Positions 26,979-36,562 of a stretch of DNA of 39,584 bases are shown in pieces (within the stretch, counting starts at the first letter, position 1; every line of letters starts with the position of its first letter). The translations under genes and the position numbers were made by a program. Below the pieces are notes generated by a model. The model worked only from the letters and a program-made list of their open reading frames with translations. It was not told where the DNA came from and ran no database searches. Source of the stretch: Okeania hirsuta (lineage in GTDB: Bacteria; Cyanobacteriota; Cyanobacteriia; Cyanobacteriales; Microcoleaceae); the NCBI RefSeq assembly GCF_003838195.1, contig NZ_RCBY01000051.1, positions 1-39,584 on the forward strand, read 5' to 3'.

Positions 26979-28718
26979 GTGCTGTATTTAGCAGAAGTAC
27001 AAAAAAGACCAAGTGGTTTTGGTCTAGGTGGGGGTAAAACTGATTTGAAGCTACTAGCCTCTCAGCGTGGTGAACATAATTGGGTGGCTGTACCTGGGGA
27101 AGAAGTTATTCCAGCTGATGAAGCTAAGGAATTTTCTCCTGGTTCATTGGTGTTAGTAGATTTGAACAATAGTAAGCAGGTGCAGCAAATTCAAGATGCT
27201 GCCCGTCAGTTGGTGAAAATTCTGCAAAATTTCTCTCGCTCTCAAGAAAAATCTAAGACACAATGGGAGGAAATTGAGCAATGGAAAGCTTCTCTAACTT
27301 TTCAGGCCCAAGAATTGAATCGTAGAGAAATGGAATTGCAGGCTAAGGAAGAACAGCTTGAAGAACTACAAGCGGAAATTGATAGGTTGGAGCAACAACG
27401 TCAGGAAATTAGTCAAGCTCAAGAAGCATCTCAGCAACTTCAGAAACAGATAGAAAAATATCGAGAAGAATTAGAAGCCACTCGCTTAGAATTACACAAA
27501 CAACAAGAAGAGTTTAACCAAAATCAGGGACAATTTTCTCAAGGGGCAGTTTTAGATGAAGATCAATCTCAGTATATTCGAGATGTACTGACTTGGTTGA
27601 ATCAGGCGATCGCTCCGACAAATCTTTTGGGAGAAAAGTTAAGTCAGTCTTTAGAAATAGTTAGTTCTCAACAGGAAAGTCTAGAGCAACATGAACAAAG
27701 GCGGAAAGAACTGCCAAATACTAATTCTAGTGAAGAACAACAGGAAAATATAGAAAGTTTGGTTAGTCATGTCCAAAACCAATGGGTAGAATGGCGACAA
27801 GACCAGGAGTCTTTAGCCGAATTGATTTCGGAATGGAGGTCGCAACAAACTTTATTGGCAAGTAAGCAAGAGTATCGTCAAGTATTGAATAGTCAAATAG
27901 AGATACAGACACAACTTTATGAGCAACTGAGTCATCTATCAACAGCATTGGAAAATGATGGTATTTCTGAGAAAGTAGATGTTGAAGCTCTGGAAAAAAT
28001 TTCTCTTAATGAGTTAGAGCAACTGGTTCAAAGTTTACAACAAGACTTGCAAAGAGATATGAGTTTTGTTAAAGACCAGGAAGAAGAATTAGCATTACAG
28101 CAGCAAGAAATGGATGCTTTGCAAAGAAGAATCGATCAAGCTACTGAATATGACAGAATTAGCTTAGAGTCAGAGCTTTCAGATGAACAAGACTGTTACA
28201 AAATGTTAAATGAATCTTTAGTCGGTTCCCAAAGAAATCTTAAGGAAAGGCAAGAAATATTAAGTCAACATCAAGAGGTTCTCTGGCGCAGATTAGGTAG
28301 TTCTTCTGGCCAACAACAGCAAAACAAAATAGACTTAAAGGCTACACTATCAAAGGTTGATGCTCAAAGGCAGCAGCTGACAGAGAATTTACAAAGTTTA
28401 GAAGCTGAAATTCAAAAAATACAAACAGATGTTGCCCGAAAAGAAGAAATTATCAATAGTCAAACTCGGCAACAAGAAGCGAAAAAAAATGAAATTGAAC
28501 AACTAGAGTCGAGTTTACGAGAAAAGCAGAAGGCAAATTCACAGGGAGGAAGTGGAGCTATTTATCAGGAAGTTATGTTACCTATGCAAGATTATCTTGA
28601 ACAACTCAAGCAGCAACTAGAAGAAGTAGTAGGAGAACTAAATCAAGTACAGGATATAGGGACACAGGTGGAGCAGTTACAGCAAGTCCTTCAAAATATA
28701 ATTGGTCAACGGGATTGA
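26979..28718 (+). CDS. hmpF: Pilus motility taxis protein HmpF
   Basis: 579 residues. The N terminus MLYLAEVQKRPSGFG with GGGKTDLKLLASQRGEHNW is the HmpF signature. The rest is almost wholly coiled coil, rich in Gln and Glu (about 95-575). HmpF is known in Nostoc punctiforme as a polar component that activates type IV pilus motors and works with the Hmp signalling proteins. The start is GTG at 26979-26981, with AGAGG about nine bases upstream. Its place beside hmpA, on the other strand, keeps the known linkage. It ends with a GGCAGAA heptamer pair just beyond the stop codon. Confidence 0.92.
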   Translation: MLYLAEVQKRPSGFGLGGGKTDLKLLASQRGEHNWVAVPGEEVIPADEAKEFSPGSLVLVDLNNSKQVQQIQDAARQLVKILQNFSRSQEKSKTQWEEIEQWKASLTFQAQELNRREMELQAKEEQLEELQAEIDRLEQQRQEISQAQEASQQLQKQIEKYREELEATRLELHKQQEEFNQNQGQFSQGAVLDEDQSQYIRDVLTWLNQAIAPTNLLGEKLSQSLEIVSSQQESLEQHEQRRKELPNTNSSEEQQENIESLVSHVQNQWVEWRQDQESLAELISEWRSQQTLLASKQEYRQVLNSQIEIQTQLYEQLSHLSTALENDGISEKVDVEALEKISLNELEQLVQSLQQDLQRDMSFVKDQEEELALQQQEMDALQRRIDQATEYDRISLESELSDEQDCYKMLNESLVGSQRNLKERQEILSQHQEVLWRRLGSSSGQQQQNKIDLKATLSKVDAQRQQLTENLQSLEAEIQKIQTDVARKEEIINSQTRQQEAKKNEIEQLESSLREKQKANSQGGSGAIYQEVMLPMQDYLEQLKQQLEEVVGELNQVQDIGTQVEQLQQVLQNIIGQRD

Positions 28719-29304
28719 ACAAGGCAGAAGGCAGAAGGGAAAATTTGTATGGGGATAGTCTTTGACACGCCACTCAGTGTCTACAAATCCCAAGCAATTT
28801 TAAGCACCGTCATTTCAGTTATCAGTTATCAGTACCGACCACTAAAGCCGGAGGCGAGGAAAATACTGAACTGAATATTTTTTCATCCCCTTAAAAGGCT
28901 ATCCCTTACCCATAAGTCTTGAAACCCTTGTAGGGAGCAGGGGAGCAGGGAGCAGGGGAGAAAGGAGAAAAAATCAATTTAGCTAAGTAAAACTACTGAA
29001 GTTGTCAAAAATAAAGTATTTTTCTATACATTTTTCTCCTGAAAAAGCCGATCCAATAACTATCCATAACTCGTCTATTTTCTCAAGCTTTGTGTTAAGA
29101 AAGATGTGGGTAAAGCATAGTTAAAAGGGGAGGCTTTGGACCTCATTTTTTGGTAATAGATGCTGGGTTATCAAATTGAAGAAGGCAGAAGGCAGAAGTG
29201 AAAGTAGTTACATCTTAAATTTGTGATTTACTCCTACAATAAAAAAATCTTCCATAAAATCTAAAAATTCAATCTTTTTTATTATGTTTTTCTTTCCCTG
29301 TTTC
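28719..29304. other. 586-base spacer with repeats
   Basis: Convergent spacer between hmpF and tilS. Contains GGCAGAA pairs (28722-28738 and about 29181-29198), a GGGAGCA run (28931-28955), a copy of a dispersed repeat shared with 37130-37350, a partial match to the 34200/36560 repeat (29124-29157), and TATTCCC heptamers next to the tilS end. No gene seen. Confidence 0.5.
28757..28915. repeat. Dispersed repeat shared with 37130-37350
   Basis: Includes ACACGCCACTCAGTGTCT and CAATTTTAAGCAC, matched on the opposite strand near 37298-37350, and GTCATTTCAGTTATCAGTTA plus AAAATACTGAA, matched on the same strand near 37157-37240. The mixed orientation suggests a palindromic or rearranged element. 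Confidence 0.45.
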
Positions 29305-30354
29305 CTATTCCCTATTCCCTATATAGAATAATAAAATCCAAGGATGTCGAACTTTGGCGATCGCTCCACCAGGAAATGGGTCTGTTTGAGAACGGTTCGG
29401 AGCATCAATTAGATTTGTTAGCTTTTCAATATGACTGAAGTTAGGATGAATAGGTAAAACTTTTTGTAAAATACGTCTTATTACTCTTCTTTGTAATGCT
29501 AGAGGAACTTCGCGTAATACTAAACGGTTAATATATTGGACCTGTTGAGACTCAAGCTCAGAAATATTCAGATTATCTATATCTATATCCATCCTTGTCA
29601 CTTTCTCCAATAGCTTTTCTGTCTCATTTTCAAGATAATCTACTTCTGCGCTTAGTATTTCTGCAGTTTGTGCCAGTGCTAGTTCAGCTTGAGGATTAAA
29701 CTGGCGTAGCATAGGAAATAATTCCAGGCGGATACGATTACGAGCATAACGTAAATCTTGGTTTGTAGAATCTTCCCAAATACCAATTTTTTGCTTTTGA
29801 CAAAAGTCGCCTGTTTGACTACGAGTAATTTCTAATAAAGGACGTATTAGTAATAAAGAGGAATTTTCTGTCAGAGGGCGTTGCCAAGTCAAAGCTTGTA
29901 GTCCATCAGTACCACTACCACGAATTAAATTATATAGGAGAGTTTCTGCGCGATCACTTGCTGTATGGCCAGTTACGATATATTGACAATTGGACTCTAA
30001 AGCAATTTTACTTAAAGTTTGATAACGCCATTTTCTAGCTTCCGCTTCACTTTGATAAACTCGGTCTGCTACTGCTAAAAAGAATGGCAGTTGCCAATTT
30101 GTTGCTAAATTTTTCACATAATTAGCATTAGCTTCTGAGTCCGATCGCCATCTATGGTCACAATGAGCTATTGCTAAATACCAACCCCATTTTGATTGTA
30201 AATCTAACAGTAACTTAGTTAGGCTTATGGAATCTTGACCACCAGATACTGCGATTAATATTCTTTGGTTTTCTGGTAATAATTTTCGTTGACGTAATGT
30301 TTTATGTAGTTGGTCATGTAGTGGTGTCCAATTTTTATTTGGAGATTGATTCAC
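29305..30354 (-). CDS. tilS: tRNA(Ile)-lysidine synthase
   Basis: 349 residues. TilS attaches lysine to C34 of tRNA-Ile(CAU), converting it to lysidine so that it reads AUA codons. The ATP-pyrophosphatase loop is ILIAVSGGQDSISL (about 32-45), followed by HCDHRWR, a family feature, then TGHTASDRAETLLYNLIRGSG and IRPLLEITRSQ. The region LRYARNRIRLELFPMLRQFNP (about 203-223) is the characteristic tRNA-binding segment. Length is that of cyanobacterial TilS, shorter than the E. coli enzyme. The start codon is GTG at 30352-30354; no strong ribosome-binding site is seen. It is next to the FMN reductase gene but separated by 172 bases. Confidence 0.94.
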   Translation of the reverse strand: MNQSPNKNWTPLHDQLHKTLRQRKLLPENQRILIAVSGGQDSISLTKLLLDLQSKWGWYLAIAHCDHRWRSDSEANANYVKNLATNWQLPFFLAVADRVYQSEAEARKWRYQTLSKIALESNCQYIVTGHTASDRAETLLYNLIRGSGTDGLQALTWQRPLTENSSLLLIRPLLEITRSQTGDFCQKQKIGIWEDSTNQDLRYARNRIRLELFPMLRQFNPQAELALAQTAEILSAEVDYLENETEKLLEKVTRMDIDIDNLNISELESQQVQYINRLVLREVPLALQRRVIRRILQKVLPIHPNFSHIEKLTNLIDAPNRSQTDPFPGGAIAKVRHPWILLFYIGNRE

Positions 30355-30526
30355 TGGGTATATAAAGAGATAATTGGAAATTAGGAAGAAAGAAGAAATT
30401 TTATTTTTAAAGAAGGTTAATTTGCAAGAGTATTTTTTTTATAACAGTTTTCAAATGTAATCTTCAGTAATCAACAGTTAAATTTCACCATTAACATTAT
30501 CTTGAATGAATTTTTGACGAGCAAAA

Positions 30527-31072
30527 CTAACTACAACCTCTAATTTTACGAGTATGATCGACTAAACTTTGAGCAAATTTATCAAAACGTTCCGATATTT
30601 TTTCATTCAATAATTTACCATCACTAGAAAAAGTATTCCAAGCCTGACCAATAGCAATTTGTTCCGGAATAACCCAAGCATGAACCCATCGCATAATTAA
30701 TCGTAAATGATTCAGTGCATTACTATTTGATTGACCTCCCAAAACACTAATTAAACCTGCGACCTTTCCATCCAAATGTTCAAAACTCATCAAGTCAAGG
30801 GCATTTTTCATAACACCACTAACACTACCATGATATTCTGGCGTGGCCAAAATCAGACCATCAGCTTGCTTAACTGTTTCTCGGAGTAGCTGTACATCTG
30901 GATATTCTGAATAATCATCCTCACCATTACAAAAAGGGAGATTAAGCGATCGTAAATCCAATATATTTACCTCTGCACCGAGAGCTTCTACTCTCTTAAC
31001 TGCTATTTCTAGAGCTTGCTGACTATAGGAAGCAGACCGCAAACTACCTCCAATTCCCACGATTTTTACCAT
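30527..31072 (-). CDS. NADPH-dependent FMN reductase
   Basis: 181-residue flavodoxin-fold protein. GGSLRSASYSQ (about 8-18) forms the FMN phosphate loop, and TPEYHGSVSGVMKNALDLMS (about 76-95) is the hallmark segment of the NADPH-dependent FMN reductase group (azoreductase, SsuE and ChrR-like enzymes). GGQSNSNALNHLRLIMRWVH follows. These cytoplasmic enzymes reduce flavin or quinones at the expense of NADPH; the true substrate cannot be told from sequence. ATG at 31070-31072. No sulfonate or arsenic genes are close that would suggest a specific role. Confidence 0.9.
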   Translation of the reverse strand: MVKIVGIGGSLRSASYSQQALEIAVKRVEALGAEVNILDLRSLNLPFCNGEDDYSEYPDVQLLRETVKQADGLILATPEYHGSVSGVMKNALDLMSFEHLDGKVAGLISVLGGQSNSNALNHLRLIMRWVHAWVIPEQIAIGQAWNTFSSDGKLLNEKISERFDKFAQSLVDHTRKIRGCS

Positions 31073-31267
31073 GATTTTTGACTAAATTATAATAATTTCT
31101 GCTAAATCATATTCATAGCAAATGAAACGATAGAACGTCAATTTTGGTAGTACTTGATAGATTTTATCTGCAAGACAATTTCTGTTTGCGTAGCATGACA
31201 AACGGAAAAGTTTTTCTAAAGTGAGTAACTGGACAAAATTAATCACACTCTATGCTTGACTTTTATT

Positions 31268-32422
31268 TCACAACTTCAAACTCAACTGCTCATCCGGCGG
31301 AGTAAAACCCAAATGTCTCCAAGCTGCAGAAGTCACAACCCGACCACGAGGAGTACGCTGCATAAACCCAATTTGCATCAAATATGGCTCATAAACCTCC
31401 TCAATAGTTTGAGCATCCTCTCCTGTCGCTGCTGCCATTGTCTCTAAACCAGCAGGCCCACCATTATAATTTTCAATCATCGTCCTCAATAAATTACGGT
31501 CTGTCCAATCTAAACCTAGAGGGTCAACATTAAACAACTCTAACGCTTCACTTGCTACCTCAGCATTTACAGGAGTCAACTTTTTCACTTCCGAATAATC
31601 TCTCACCCGTCGAAGTAAACGATTAGCAATTCGAGGCGTACCCCGGGAGCGACGGGCAACTTCTTCAGCACCATCTTCTGTAATAGCTGTATTTAAAAGT
31701 TTTGCTGCTCGGAGAATAATTAGACTCAGTTCATCAACCTCATAAAAACGTAACCTCTGGATAATTCCGAAGCGATCGCGCAGGGGGGAAGTTAGAGACC
31801 CTACCCTGGTAGTTGCTCCGACTAAAGTAAAAGGTTTGAGAGGAATACTCCGAGTCTTAGCAGTTTTACCTTGACCCACTGTAATATCTAACCGAAAATC
31901 TTCCATCGCTGGATATAGAATTTCTTCTGTCATTTTGGAAAGGCGATGAATTTCATCTATAAAGAGAACATCCCCTTTTTGTAAACCTACTAGCAAACCT
32001 ACTATATCTCTCGGTTTTTCAATGGCAGGGGCGGTAGTAATTTTACAGTTAACTTCCATTTCTGCTGCCAATATTAGAGACATGGTAGTTTTCCCTAACC
32101 CTGGAGGGCCATAAAGTAGCAGATGGTCTAAAGGTTCTTTCCTCGATTTAGCCGCCGAAATCGCAATATTTAATACTTCTTTCAGGTCTTTTTGTCCGAT
32201 ATATTCTGCTAACTTTTGGGGTCGAATTTTTTCTTCGTTGTTACTATTATTTTTGTCTTCTGCAGTTGTCTGTGCTTCTAATAAAGCTTCTATTTCGTCT
32301 GTTTCACTTTTGGATTTTGATTTTTTGGTTTTATATGAACTTTTACTTTCTGAGGCTAAGAAAATGTTTTTATCTGGCCTTTCTGGTTGTGGAGATTGTT
32401 TTTTGGAAGATATTATGGCCAT
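31268..32422 (-). CDS. ruvB: Holliday junction branch-migration ATPase RuvB
   Basis: 384 residues. Walker A is [13 protein letters not shown], Walker [10 protein letters not shown], sensor 1 [20 protein letters not shown], and the winged-helix end carries [16 protein letters not shown] and [17 protein letters not shown]. RuvB pumps DNA through the RuvA-bound junction. An N-terminal extension of about 60 residues, rich in Ser, Lys and Glu, precedes the conserved [11 protein letters not shown]; a shorter extension is common in cyanobacteria. The ATG at 32420-32422 ([16 protein letters not shown]) is chosen over the upstream ATG at 32461, because this N terminus is typical of the group. A divergent gene starts 68 bases away. 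Confidence 0.95.
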   Translation of the reverse strand: MAIISSKKQSPQPERPDKNIFLASESKSSYKTKKSKSKSETDEIEALLEAQTTAEDKNNSNNEEKIRPQKLAEYIGQKDLKEVLNIAISAAKSRKEPLDHLLLYGPPGLGKTTMSLILAAEMEVNCKITTAPAIEKPRDIVGLLVGLQKGDVLFIDEIHRLSKMTEEILYPAMEDFRLDITVGQGKTAKTRSIPLKPFTLVGATTRVGSLTSPLRDRFGIIQRLRFYEVDELSLIILRAAKLLNTAITEDGAEEVARRSRGTPRIANRLLRRVRDYSEVKKLTPVNAEVASEALELFNVDPLGLDWTDRNLLRTMIENYNGGPAGLETMAAATGEDAQTIEEVYEPYLMQIGFMQRTPRGRVVTSAAWRHLGFTPPDEQLSLKL

Positions 32423-32490
32423 AACTGGGAAATGAGTTCTAACATCCCTATTATGATACAAAGAGTTGATTTAATTAATTGTCCTTTCCT

Positions 32491-33024
32491 ATGACAACAT
32501 CATTATCTGTACCGGAAAATTTAACATTTGAAGAAGCGATCGCCTTAACTCAAGAAATAATGTCTGAGATAGAAACAGGCCAGTTATCGGAAGATAAAAT
32601 AGGGTCATTAATTGGAGATTTAGTCAAGAGTAAAAATGGTGCTAGAGGATTTTTCGTTAGTTATCTTACAGACTCTAGACCTTTAGCAGATAATCCCTCA
32701 CCATCAATATTTAGAGCGCTGGAATCATCTCCAGAAACAGTGACAGAATTATTAGTCAAAAATTTGGCCATGTGTTCGGCAATGGTAGTCCATCATCAAA
32801 GAAATCAAGACCAGGAGACAGCCTCCCAATCAGAAACAGTGCGATCGCGAACCACAAGACTAATTAAAAGCGTGGATATTCCCAGCTTAAAAGGTGAGAT
32901 TGAGGAGTTATATCAAAGTACAACTACTGGCCAGGGAAATTACAAGCAGTTTCTAGAACGTTGGGGCTACGATGATGAACAGTTAAAGGTCATTCAGCAA
33001 GCAATTGAACCATTACTTTCTTAA
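32491..33024 (+). CDS. Conserved protein of unknown function
   Basis: 177 residues, not recognised with certainty. The start ATG (MTTSLSVPENLTFEEAIALT) is used instead of a TTG four codons earlier. The sequence looks soluble and helical: SEIETGQLSEDKIGSLIGDLV, a stretch GARGFFVSYLTDSRPL and a C-terminal FLERWGYDDEQLKVIQQAIEP. It has no signal peptide, membrane helix or cysteine motif. HIP1 sites occur twice inside the gene, a sign of a long-resident cyanobacterial gene. It is divergent from ruvB across only 68 bases, so the two share a promoter region, but this does not show a shared job. Confidence 0.8.
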   Translation: MTTSLSVPENLTFEEAIALTQEIMSEIETGQLSEDKIGSLIGDLVKSKNGARGFFVSYLTDSRPLADNPSPSIFRALESSPETVTELLVKNLAMCSAMVVHHQRNQDQETASQSETVRSRTTRLIKSVDIPSLKGEIEELYQSTTTGQGNYKQFLERWGYDDEQLKVIQQAIEPLLS

Positions 33025-33175
33025 GTTTTTGATTAGCTTAAATGTTTAAATATACCACATATATCTTGTAATAACTTTAATTTGTAGAGAGTATTTTGAG
33101 CAATCCCCTGATATAATCTCAAAAACTGTAGCCGTCTACTAGCAAAAAGTGATGAAACTGCTGATTGTGTAGTAG

Positions 33176-34111
33176 ATGGAAACAGTAGATTATATACACT
33201 TAATATGGGCAATTTTGCTTGAGTGTGGTGTAGAGGAAAAAACGGAAAATAGTAGGACTATGAAAGGAATTGTCCGCGAAACTAGCAGGGTTAGTAGGTG
33301 GCTAACCGTGGTAAATACTTATTGGTTGGTAAATCTGAACCTACTATTAACATTAGTACGAAGAGATTTAGAAGCTAGATATAAGGGCTCAATTCTGGGT
33401 AATTTATGGCCATTACTTAACCAACTATCCCAACTTTTAATTTATACTTATGTATTCTCAATTATTCTTAAAGTCAAGCTTAACCTAGAAGGGCTACCTG
33501 AAGATAGTAAGGTGACATTTGGATTATGGTTATTTGCTGGGTTAATTCCTTGGCTAGCTTTTACTAATGGATTAACTCAAGCTTCTGGATCTGTGATTGG
33601 ACAGCCCAACTTAGTCAAAAAAGTAGTATTTCCCCTTAGTTTACTACCTTTAGTTCCGGTTTTTTCAACTTTTATAGAAAGTACATTTGGATTAATAGTT
33701 TTAACAGGAATGGTATGTATATCATCTGGGGTACTGCATCAAACATTATGGCTATTACCAATAGTATTTTTACCGCAGCTTTTATTAACGGCAGGTTTAA
33801 GTTATTTTACCGCAGGATTAACAGTATTTTTACGGGATATTCCTCAGACTTTAGGAGTAATTTTAAATCTTTGGTTTTACGTTACGCCAATAGTATATCC
33901 GGCATCTGTAATTCCTGAAAATTGGCGAATATGGGTATTTTGGTGTAATCCTTTAACAGCGATCGCTGAAGTATATCGAGACCTGGTTTTAGTAGGAGAA
34001 ATTAAACACTGGGGAGAGTTAGGAATTGCTGCTTTGATATCTATATTAATATTTTATTTGGGCTTGTGGGTGTACATGAAATTACGTCCTGCTTTTGCAG
34101 ATGTTTTATAA
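33176..34111 (+). CDS. Wzm-like ABC-2 polysaccharide export permease
   Basis: 311 residues from the outermost ATG. The core begins about residue 40 with LNLLLTLVRRDLEARYKGS, the cytoplasmic entry motif of Wzm/TagG-type permeases, followed by GNLWPLLNQLSQLLIYTYVF and about six membrane helices; LRDIPQTLGVILNLWFYVTPIVYP and NPLTAIAEVYRDLVL are family hallmarks. A start at 33260 (MKGIVRETS) would drop 28 residues that look unlike the family and may be the true one. With the ATP-binding gene downstream it should export an undecaprenyl-linked glycan across the inner membrane. A HIP1 site lies within the gene. Confidence 0.9.
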   Translation: METVDYIHLIWAILLECGVEEKTENSRTMKGIVRETSRVSRWLTVVNTYWLVNLNLLLTLVRRDLEARYKGSILGNLWPLLNQLSQLLIYTYVFSIILKVKLNLEGLPEDSKVTFGLWLFAGLIPWLAFTNGLTQASGSVIGQPNLVKKVVFPLSLLPLVPVFSTFIESTFGLIVLTGMVCISSGVLHQTLWLLPIVFLPQLLLTAGLSYFTAGLTVFLRDIPQTLGVILNLWFYVTPIVYPASVIPENWRIWVFWCNPLTAIAEVYRDLVLVGEIKHWGELGIAALISILIFYLGLWVYMKLRPAFADVL

Positions 34112-34183
34112 ATAAAAATAACTTCATCTATCTATGTCTTGAGCAGGGGAGTAGGGGAATGAGGGAGTGGGGGAGAATTCATT

Positions 34184-34320
34184 AATGGATAATGGATAAT
34201 TACCTCTCCCTAAAAGGAAGAGGATTGACTAAAAGGAAAAAATTTATTTTTTTCCCCTTTAAAGGGGAAGCTTTAAACCTGAATTATTTAATTATTTAAT
34301 TATTAATTCTTCGGTAAAAA
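34184..34320. repeat. Dispersed repeat, upstream direct copy
   Basis: Starts ATAATTACCTCTCCCTAAAA, contains GGAAGAGGATTGACTAAAAG, a palindrome TTCCCCTTTAAAGGGGAA (34252-34269), AGCTTTAAACC, and ends near CTTCGGTAAA. A second copy in the same orientation, with a GC-rich insert, lies at 36556-36770. Confidence 0.7.
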
Positions 34321-34490
34321 TAATAATAATTAATGCTTTTCTAGGGTGCTAATTATCAAAAAAGTTATTAAGTTAGTGTCAATTACTTAATAATTGAAGT
34401 GTTACCTAAGTTTAGCATTAATGCATGGTAATTCGTGTTAGATAATTTTGAAAAAATAATTTTAGCAATAATAAGTAAGATTAAAATATT

Positions 34491-34634
34491 TTACAGGAGA
34501 TGTTCTTTTGAGAAAAAAGAGAATATATAACTAAAAACTGGTATTAAAACCATTCCCATACGAATCCTAGCTCCCAACTCCCAACTCCCAACTCCCAACT
34601 CCCAACTCCTGACTCCTGACTCCTAAGAAATACC
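34491..34634 (-). repeat. Inverted repeat arm upstream of the ATPase gene
   Basis: Its reverse complement matches 36243-36340: TTTCTTAGGAGTCAGGAGTC, then ATGGTTTTAATACCAGTTTT, ATTCTCTTTT and ACATCTCCTGTAAA. Between the first two blocks it has an added CTCCCAA heptamer array (34571-34626) that the other arm lacks. Confidence 0.75.
34571..34626. repeat. Heptanucleotide array (CTCCCAA x5, CTCCTGA x2, CTCCTAA)
   Basis: Eight 7-base units in three variants. The final units are part of the inverted-repeat arm (GGAGTCA on the other strand), which suggests that the array grew out of the element. Confidence 0.9.
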
Positions 34635-34689
34635 TTAGGTATTTGTAGCAAACATTTATCAATAAAGATTAATATTTCCCAGAAAATTC

Positions 34690-36069
34690 ATGGCTGAAAC
34701 TGTAATTTCACTGCAAAATGTTTCTAAATGCTTTAAACGATATCGGCATCCGGTAGACCGTTTAAAAGAAATTCTATTCCCAGGAAAAAGTCGTGCTGAT
34801 GAATTTTGGGCAGTGCAAAATATAAATATAGAAATAGAAAGAGGGCATACTTTAGGAATTGTGGGGCGGAATGGTTCGGGAAAAAGTACTCTTCTACAAA
34901 TAATTGTTGGTACTCTTACACCGACAACTGGTACGGTAAAAGTTCAAGGTAGAGTTTCTGCACTGTTGGAACTTGGGAGTGGATTTAATCCAGAGTTTAC
35001 AGGTAGGCAAAATGTTTTTTTTAACGGTCAATTATTAGGATTAAAACTATCAGAAATAGAAGAAAAATTTGATAAAATTGCTAGTTTTGCCGATATTGGA
35101 GATTTTATTGACGAGCCTGTAAAGACTTATTCTAGTGGAATGTTTATTAGGTTGGGATTTGCTGTGGCGACAAGTGTTGACCCAGATATCCTAGTAGTTG
35201 ATGAGGCACTTTCGGTGGGAGATGAAGCATTTCAGAGAAAGTGTTTTGCTCGTATTCAAGACATTCAAGAAAGGGGTGGAACAATTTTATTTGTATCTCA
35301 TGCTGCTTCAACAGTTGTACAACTTTGTGATTCAGCAATTTTGATGGATCATGGTGAAATGTTGCTTTATCATGCTCCTAAATATGTGGTATCTAAATAT
35401 CAGAAATTAATTTATGCTTTTCCTGATAAAATTCCATCAATTAGGGAAGAAATTCGTCAGATTCCTAATTTAACAGTTAAGGATTTCTTGGATGATGAAG
35501 AAACAGATGAACAATCATCTCAATCAGAACAAAGTAGTGAAAATAAAATTTCAGAATCAACAGAATATGAAGAAATTTATGACCCGGAAATGATACCTTC
35601 AAATACGATACATTATCCTAATAAAGGGTCGGAAATTATTGACCCTCATATTATTACTTTGGATGGTAAGAGGGTAAATCATTTAATTAATCGTCGAGAA
35701 TATTACTATACATATACAGTAAAATTTATTAACTCTACATCTAAAGTTAGGTTTGGAATGTTGATTAAAACTCTGAGTGGATTTGACTTAGGTGGAGCAT
35801 CATTACACGGTTATACTAAATCAGTAGAATATGTAGAAGCACAGCAGAAAGTTATAGTTAAATTTAAGTTTAAATGTTTGCTAAATCCTGGGGTATATTT
35901 TTTAAATGCTGGAGTTGTTGGTATGGCAGGCGACCATCTAACTTATTTATCTCGTTGTATTGATATTGCTATGTTTAGAGTGCAGCATTGTAGTGATTCA
36001 TGTGGTACGGGAGTAGTTGACTTTTTAATAGAACCTAGTTTAAAGATTAGAAATATGACATTTATATAG
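34690..36069 (+). CDS. Wzt-like polysaccharide ABC transporter ATPase with C-terminal substrate domain
   Basis: 459 residues. The nucleotide-binding domain (1-245) has Walker A GIVGRNGSGKST (about 57-68), signature YSSGMFIRLGFAVAT, Walker B DILVVDEALSVGD and the switch His in FVSHAAS. A charged, Ser/Glu-rich link (about 275-305) leads to a C-terminal beta-rich domain (about 310-459) with STSKVRFGMLIKT and NPGVYFLNAGVVG, the Wzt_C fold. In O9a-type systems this domain recognises the capped, often methylated, end of the glycan. That fits the methyltransferase gene downstream. The gene is bracketed by repeat pairs on both sides. Confidence 0.92.
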   Translation: MAETVISLQNVSKCFKRYRHPVDRLKEILFPGKSRADEFWAVQNINIEIERGHTLGIVGRNGSGKSTLLQIIVGTLTPTTGTVKVQGRVSALLELGSGFNPEFTGRQNVFFNGQLLGLKLSEIEEKFDKIASFADIGDFIDEPVKTYSSGMFIRLGFAVATSVDPDILVVDEALSVGDEAFQRKCFARIQDIQERGGTILFVSHAASTVVQLCDSAILMDHGEMLLYHAPKYVVSKYQKLIYAFPDKIPSIREEIRQIPNLTVKDFLDDEETDEQSSQSEQSSENKISESTEYEEIYDPEMIPSNTIHYPNKGSEIIDPHIITLDGKRVNHLINRREYYYTYTVKFINSTSKVRFGMLIKTLSGFDLGGASLHGYTKSVEYVEAQQKVIVKFKFKCLLNPGVYFLNAGVVGMAGDHLTYLSRCIDIAMFRVQHCSDSCGTGVVDFLIEPSLKIRNMTFI

Positions 36070-36109
36070 CAATTACCATGCTGGTAAGGTACAAAATTCG
36101 TTTGTTTTA

Positions 36110-36137
36110 GGCAACAGGCAACAGGCAAAAGGCAATA
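36110..36137. repeat. Heptanucleotide array (GGCAACA variants)
   Basis: Four 7-base units: GGCAACA twice, GGCAAAA, GGCAATA. Confidence 0.8.
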
Positions 36138-36242
36138 GTGAAGTAAAGATAAAAGTGTACCTCACGCTTACTGAGAAATCCTATATAACTGAGAAGAAAA
36201 GGAGTTATACCAAATTGATAAATTTTTGCTACAAATAGCTAG

Positions 36243-36340
36243 GATATTTCTTAGGAGTCAGGAGTCATATAGAAATGGCTTCAATACCAGTTTTGAGCTA
36301 GGAAATTCTCTTTTATGTCAAAGAGACATCTCCTTTAAAG
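36243..36340 (+). repeat. Inverted repeat arm downstream of the ATPase gene
   Basis: Matches the reverse complement of 34491-34634: TTTCTTAGGAGTCAGGAGTC, ATGGCTTCAATACCAGTTTT, AATTCTCTTTTATGTCAAA and ACATCTCCTTTAAAG. This arm has no heptamer array. Confidence 0.75.
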
Positions 36341-36539
36341 TCTTTTAATCACGCTGATTATTCGTAACATTCTTTTTTCAAAATGGTATTAGGTAGAGTT
36401 TCTATCTATAGAGCAAGGCAAAGGAGTTTGGAGTGAGCAGGAATACAAGTATATTAATGCTAAATAGTTGTGGGAAAAATTTTATTGTAGCTATTGAAGG
36501 AGAAAGAAATAAAATTAATTTTAAAGTAGATTTCAATAA

Positions 36540-36562
36540 TTGATAATTGATAATTGATAATT
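36540..36562. repeat. Heptanucleotide array (TTGATAA x3)
   Basis: Three TTGATAA units leading straight into the downstream direct repeat. The upstream direct repeat is likewise preceded by a heptamer pair (ATGGATA). Confidence 0.8.

Larger units (their letters stand above)
34112..34689. other. 578-base spacer between permease and ATPase genes
   Basis: Holds ATGGATA heptamers, one copy of a direct repeat that reappears after the ATPase gene (34184-34320), and one arm of an inverted repeat (34491-34634) whose middle is an eight-unit CTCCCAA array. Such a long spacer between two genes of one transporter is unusual. No gene seen. Confidence 0.6.

Noticed and set aside
34571-34626. Possible CRISPR array
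   Set aside because: Units are 7 bases long without spacers; all repeat arrays in the window are direct heptamer runs, not repeat-spacer arrays, and no cas genes are present.
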